Assembly: GCA_947573445.1 (NCBI GenBank)
Contig: CANPFR010000013.1
Span: 1-38,582, forward strand
DNA from: an uncultured Clostridia bacterium
GTDB taxonomy: Bacteria > Bacillota > Clostridia > TANB77 > CAG-508
Direction: 5' to 3'
DNA: 38,582 bases
The translations under genes were made by a program, and so were the position numbers. How positions within the stretch are numbered: the first letter of the stretch is position 1; each line of letters starts with the position of its first letter. Positions 34,353 through 38,582 of the stretch are shown piece by piece. The notes beneath the pieces were generated by a model. It worked only from the letters and a program-made list of their open reading frames with translations, was not told the origin of the DNA and made no database searches.

Positions 34353-34637
<285 letters not shown>

Positions 34638-34639
34638 AA

Positions 34640-34724
34640 TGTAGGGGTTGGTCTTGACTGACCCTCCCTATGAATCATAATAATGGTATAATATAAAAAA
34701 GGGCGGTCAAGACCGACCCATACA
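34640..34724. repeat. Inverted-repeat (MITE/REP-like) element between groES and groEL
   Basis: The left arm at 34640-34668 (begins TGTAGGGGTTGGTCTTGAC) and the right arm at 34701-34724 (reverse complement begins TGTATGGGTCGGTCTTGAC) are imperfect inverted copies around about 32 A+T-rich bases. Each arm also holds a small internal palindrome (GGTC...GACC). It could fold into a long hairpin in the groESL mRNA. The G+C-rich arms stand out from the surroundings and look like a short mobile or REP-type repeat. Confidence 0.65.
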
Positions 34725-34781
34725 ATTGGAAAAATGATGGAATTAGAGCAATTCATCAAAGAATAAAATTAGGAGGTATAA

Positions 34782-36425
<1,644 letters not shown>

Positions 36426-36429
36426 AAAT

Positions 36430-36458
36430 TTGACAAAAGGATAAAAATATGCTATAAT
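36430..36458 (+). promoter_or_regulatory. Perfect SigA promoter directly followed by a terminator hairpin
   Basis: TTGACA (36430-36435), 17-bp spacer and TATAAT (36453-36458), both hexamers identical to consensus, starting 5 bp after groEL. The expected start near 36465 is followed at once by the hairpin at 36468-36499, so only a transcript of about 35-45 nt would form unless it reads through. Confidence 0.75.
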
Positions 36459-36467
36459 AAAATTAAG

Positions 36468-36499
36468 AAAGGCCACCTTTTATTTAGTGTGGTCTTTTT
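36468..36499 (+). terminator. Rho-independent terminator downstream of groEL
   Basis: A 9-bp stem AAAGGCCAC/GTGGTCTTT with one G-U pair and 12-nt loop, then TT. It could end groEL transcription as well as the short transcript from the promoter just upstream. Confidence 0.8.
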
Positions 36500-36528
36500 C
36501 AATTTATTTGAAAATAAAAAATGATTTG

Positions 36529-36562
36529 AAAAAAGGAAGTCTTTTACAAGACTTCCTTTTTT
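36529..36562. terminator. Bidirectional terminator between groEL and the minus-strand small gene
   Basis: GGAAGTCTT and AAGACTTCC form a 9-bp stem with TTAC loop, flanked by an A-run on the left and a T-run on the right, so it can work on both strands. It would end the minus-strand gene at 36583. Confidence 0.85.
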
Positions 36563-36582
36563 AAGGTTTTAATCGTATGGAA

Positions 36583-36702
36583 TTAGCAACATCCTCTGTT
36601 GTTTCCACCACAACAACAACATAATATTAAGATAAGAACGATTATCCAAATACAGTCACTGTCAAAACCGAATCCGCATCCGCATCCTCTGTTTTCTGGC
36701 AT
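36583..36702 (-). CDS. Small Cys/Gly-rich single-helix membrane protein (39 aa)
   Basis: A 39-residue protein that begins MPENRGCGCGFGFD, has one hydrophobic helix CIWIIVLILIL (about 17-27), then CCCCGGNNRGCC at the end. Ten cysteines (about 17-39 and the head) may bind metal or form disulfides. GGGGGG sits 8 bp upstream of its ATG, giving clear translation support, and the bidirectional terminator lies downstream. It resembles the tiny Cys/Gly-rich YjcZ-like or spore-associated membrane peptides of Firmicutes, but I cannot assign a function. Too short for ordinary gene calls. Confidence 0.75.
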   Translation of the reverse strand: MPENRGCGCGFGFDSDCIWIIVLILILCCCCGGNNRGCC

Positions 36703-36803
36703 GATATTTCCCCCCTTTAAATGTAAGATGTTTTTCAAAAATCATTTGTATGTTATATACTATTCCAAATGGAAAAAATTGTTACAAAAAATTTTTTTAG
36801 GTA

Positions 36804-36832
36804 TTGACAATCATCTTATTTTAAAATATACT
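36804..36832 (+). promoter_or_regulatory. Promoter of the FxLYD-like gene
   Basis: TTGACA (36804-36809), 17-bp spacer and TATACT (36827-36832), 38 bp before the ATG, with AGGAGG between. Confidence 0.8.
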
Positions 36833-36870
36833 TAGTAATGTAAAAACGATAAAATTAGGAGGTAAAACCA

Positions 36871-37350
36871 ATGAAGAAGAATGAAAAAAGGTTGGTATTA
36901 ATATTAATTGTAATTGCTATTATTATTATAGCAGTCTTGGTAAAAGTAAAAAATAAGGATAACAAACCAGGTGGAAATGGTGATGGAAATAATGGTGCGA
37001 ATGAAGAATTTGTGCAAATATTAGAAGATGGAACAAAGTTAAATGTAAGTGATAAATTATCTGAAACAAAAACATTTAGTAATTATGAAGTATCTAATAT
37101 TCAATTGACAGAGCAAGATGGACAATCTTTGATTTTAGCGGATGTAAAAAATATTGGAAATGAAAAAGCAGGGATTGTATTAGTGGATATTATTTTATTG
37201 GATAAAGATGGAAATGAAATAGTAAAAATCGGAGGCATTATTGGAGAGACTGAACCAGGACAAACCGTTCAATTGAATGCAGCAGCTACAGTCGATTTTG
37301 CCAATGCTTATGATTTCAGAATTCAAGTAACAGAGCAAAAAGAAGAATAA
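36871..37350 (+). CDS. Membrane-anchored protein with FxLYD-like domain
   Basis: A 159-residue protein. A basic head is followed by a hydrophobic helix VLILIVIAIIIIAVLVKV (about 9-26), an uncleaved anchor or signal without a lipobox Cys, and a flexible Gly/Asn linker (about 34-46). The beta-sandwich that follows (about 68-155, NIQLTEQDGQSLILADVKN, GNEKAGIVLVDIILLDKDGNE, ETEPGQTVQL) matches the FxLYD-type extracellular domain of Firmicutes. The location would be outside the membrane; the function is unknown. AGGAGG precedes the ATG and it has its own promoter. A hairpin at 37362 follows. Confidence 0.75.
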   Translation: MKKNEKRLVLILIVIAIIIIAVLVKVKNKDNKPGGNGDGNNGANEEFVQILEDGTKLNVSDKLSETKTFSNYEVSNIQLTEQDGQSLILADVKNIGNEKAGIVLVDIILLDKDGNEIVKIGGIIGETEPGQTVQLNAAATVDFANAYDFRIQVTEQKEE

Positions 37351-37361
37351 AAGCTAGTGAT

Positions 37362-37395
37362 AAAAGCAGAAATGAAAGAATTTATTTCTGCTTTT
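37362..37395 (+). terminator. Probable terminator after the FxLYD-like gene
   Basis: AAAAGCAGAAAT pairs with ATTTCTGCTTTT around a 10-nt loop; the T-tract is short because it is part of the stem. Confidence 0.6.
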
Positions 37396-37418
37396 GTCAA
37401 AAAAATCATGAAATTGTA

Positions 37419-37447
37419 TTGACAAATTGAAAATAATGTTTTAAAAT
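37419..37447 (+). promoter_or_regulatory. Promoter of the tRNA-His/tRNA-Gln pair
   Basis: TTGACA (37419-37424), 17-bp spacer and TAAAAT (37442-37447), 34 bp before tRNA-His. Confidence 0.75.
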
Positions 37448-37481
37448 AGAATAGCGCTTGAAAAAACGCGAATAATAAGTG

Positions 37482-37558
37482 GTGGATGTGGCGTAGTTGG
37501 TTAACGCGCCAGTTTGTGGCACTGGAGATCGTGGGTTCGAGTCCCATCTTCCACCCCA
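37482..37558 (+). tRNA. tRNA-His (anticodon GUG), acceptor stem with one mismatch
   Basis: The anticodon stem CCAGT/ACTGG encloses TTGTGGC with anticodon GTG at 37516-37518. CCA is encoded and discriminator C73 pairs with the encoded G-1 at 37481, the histidine identity element. The acceptor GTGGATG faces CTTCCAC and so has one T-T mismatch (position 6-67), where the usual sequence CATCCAC would pair fully. Confidence 0.9.
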
Positions 37559-37653
37559 TAAAATACTAGACACGAGCTTTTACTTGAAGTTAGTGACAAA
37601 GAAACTGATAGAATATTACAACTTGCAGTAGTCTAGATTAAAATTTAATAAAT

Positions 37654-37728
37654 TGGGCTGTAGCCAAGCGGTAAGGCACCAGACTTTGACTCTGGCATGC
37701 GTGTGTTCGAATCCCACCAGCCCAGCCA
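37654..37728 (+). tRNA. tRNA-Gln (anticodon UUG)
   Basis: The acceptor TGGGCTG pairs fully with CAGCCCA, and G73 plus CCA are encoded. The anticodon stem CCAGA/TCTGG encloses CTTTGAC with anticodon TTG at 37686-37688. The 95 bp between the two tRNAs holds nothing I can name. Confidence 0.95.
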
Positions 37729-37732
37729 TTGA

Positions 37733-37777
37733 ACTCCATGAAAATGCTGAATTTTCAACGTTTTTATGGAGTTTTTT
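37733..37777 (+). terminator. Rho-independent terminator after tRNA-Gln
   Basis: AACTCCATGAAAA pairs with TTTTTATGGAGTT (one wobble pair) followed by TTTT. Confidence 0.85.
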
Positions 37778-37885
37778 ATATAACTTTTATTATTAATTTT
37801 AATTAAAATCGTTAATTTGAGTTCCAAAAATGAGTTCAATTTTTTAAAAATGCATTAATAATATAGAGTAAAGAGCAAATTTTAG

Positions 37886-37894
37886 TGTTATAAT
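37886..37894 (+). promoter_or_regulatory. Extended -10 promoter of HEPN/MNT operon
   Basis: TGTTATAAT is an extended -10 (TGn plus TATAAT) with no clear -35; it lies 24 bp before the ATG. Confidence 0.5.
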
Positions 37895-37917
37895 ATATAT
37901 TGAAAGCGAGGAAGGTT

Positions 37918-38313
37918 ATGGACAATATAGATTTAATGAATTATTGGATAGAAAGTGCTGATGAAGATTATAATGTAATGCTTGATTTAAAAGAGAAAAA
38001 TAGAAATACATATTGTCTATTTTTTGGACAAATGGTTATAGAGAAATTATTAAAGGCACTATATGCAAAAAATAATAAAGGAGCTTCTTATGCTCCAAAA
38101 ACTCATGATTTATTATATTTAGCAGAAAAGTTGAATATACAATTAACAGAGGAACAAGAAATAACCTTAAATGAAATAACGACATTTAATTTAAGTACAA
38201 GATATGATGATTATAAAAGAGCATTTTACAATAAATGCACAGATGAATATACAGAAGAACAAATAAATAAAATTAAGGAGGTAAAAGCATGGTTAGAAAT
38301 AATGTTAAAGTAG
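37918..38313 (+). CDS. HEPN-domain protein (toxin of HEPN/MNT pair)
   Basis: A 131-residue all-helical HEPN protein. Typical segments are NYWIESADEDYNVMLDL (about 8-24), the family-wide FFGQMVIEKLLKALYA (about 36-51) and THDLLYLAEKL (about 64-74). FNLSTRYDDYKRAF (about 90-103) is in the position where HEPN toxins carry the Arg and the modified tyrosine motif. In such pairs HEPN is an RNase toxin that the MNT partner inactivates by AMP-ylating a tyrosine (type VII toxin-antitoxin). A longer frame from a TTG at 37900 is possible, but GAGGAAGG precedes the ATG at 37918. It overlaps the MNT gene by 25 bp. Confidence 0.85.
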   Translation: MDNIDLMNYWIESADEDYNVMLDLKEKNRNTYCLFFGQMVIEKLLKALYAKNNKGASYAPKTHDLLYLAEKLNIQLTEEQEITLNEITTFNLSTRYDDYKRAFYNKCTDEYTEEQINKIKEVKAWLEIMLK

Positions 38314-38576
38314 AAATAAACAAAGAAATAGCAGAAATAGTAGATAAATATATTGCCGTTGTAAAAGAAAACTATGATGTGGTAGCAATAATATTATTTG
38401 GATCTTATGCAAAAGGAACAGAACATAAAGATAGCGATATTGATATAGCAGTAATTACAGATGATATAAAAACAGACACATTTGATGAAGAAGTAAAATT
38501 AATGATATTAAGAAAAGGAATAGATTATAGAATAGAGCCACATATTATAACAGTTGCAGATTATGAAAAAGATTAA
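38289..38576 (+). CDS. MNT-domain nucleotidyltransferase (antitoxin of HEPN/MNT pair)
   Basis: A 95-residue minimal nucleotidyltransferase. LFGSYAKGTEHKDSDIDIAV (about 36-55) holds the GSxxxG and DxD metal site. It should transfer AMP to the HEPN partner and block its toxicity. The ATG at 38289 lies inside the HEPN gene and follows AAGGAGG, so the two are made together. The stop is at 38574-38576, six bases before the window ends, and the length is usual for the family. Confidence 0.87.
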   Translation: MVRNNVKVEINKEIAEIVDKYIAVVKENYDVVAIILFGSYAKGTEHKDSDIDIAVITDDIKTDTFDEEVKLMILRKGIDYRIEPHIITVADYEKD

Positions 38577-38582
38577 ACACAT

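Noticed and set aside
36599..36835. 78-codon plus-strand ORF after groEL
   Set aside because: Its His/Pro-rich translation is the shadow of the Cys-rich minus-strand gene, and it has no ribosome site.

Overview
The window comes from a low-GC, Gram-positive-type genome, most likely an uncultured gut-associated member of the Clostridia. The support for this is strongly A+T-rich DNA, AGGAGG-type ribosome binding sites, near-consensus TTGACA/TATAAT promoters, a CIRCE operator before groESL, B. subtilis-like LeuRS and PyrG, and class III-signal pseudopilin-like surface proteins. I cannot name the species.

Layout. 0-3.7 kb: two large pseudopilin-like surface proteins. 3.7-5.5 kb: two RNA methyltransferase genes (a COG1092-like enzyme and rlmB). 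5.6-8.1 kb: a Wzz/BY-kinase-like protein with a very long charged tail, behind a promoter-plus-terminator leader. 8.3-11.3 kb: leuS and an RBBP9-type hydrolase. 11.3-14.2 kb: a DnaA-box cluster, then an ArsR/SmtB repressor and a P1B metal-exporting ATPase with a clear operator. 14.4-29.1 kb: an exopolysaccharide locus with a Wzz/BY-kinase, a multi-spanning membrane protein, a pyruvyltransferase-like protein, eight glycosyltransferases, a Wzx flippase and a GIY-YIG protein. 29.2-36.4 kb: tRNA-Glu, pyrG, an unusual eight-repeat HTH-like protein, an SPFH-like protein and groES-groEL. 36.4-38.6 kb: a tiny Cys-rich membrane protein on the minus strand, a lipid-anchored or membrane-anchored FxLYD-like protein, tRNA-His, tRNA-Gln and a HEPN/MNT toxin-antitoxin pair. 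Nearly everything is on the plus strand.

Main result. Six genes are interrupted by what looks like a one-base insertion: a pseudopilin-like protein, leuS, the RBBP9 hydrolase, a glycosyltransferase, the GIY-YIG protein and pyrG. In all six the extra base is a C directly before a glycine codon GGA or GGT, so the zero frame reads CGG at that point. By hand scan, no other in-frame CGG codon occurs in any gene of the window, although CGG occurs about 70 times out of frame. The other arginine codons, including CGA, CGC and CGT, are used normally. Two of the genes, leuS and pyrG, should be essential and are otherwise fully conserved. The simplest reading is that CGG is unassigned, probably through loss of tRNA-Arg(CCG), and that the ribosome moves +1 at CGG and reads the following GGW as glycine, either by A-site skipping or by quadruplet CGGW decoding. 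Random sequencing error would not favour this one context and phase. I annotate these genes as single recoded CDSs and mark each site.

Secondary points: a BY-kinase with a lysine-rich, AT-hook-like insertion between Walker A' and Walker B; the eight-repeat HTH-like protein; a perfect promoter that runs straight into a terminator downstream of groEL; four DnaA boxes in 58 bp; a compensated CIRCE variant; and an inverted-repeat element inside the groESL operon.
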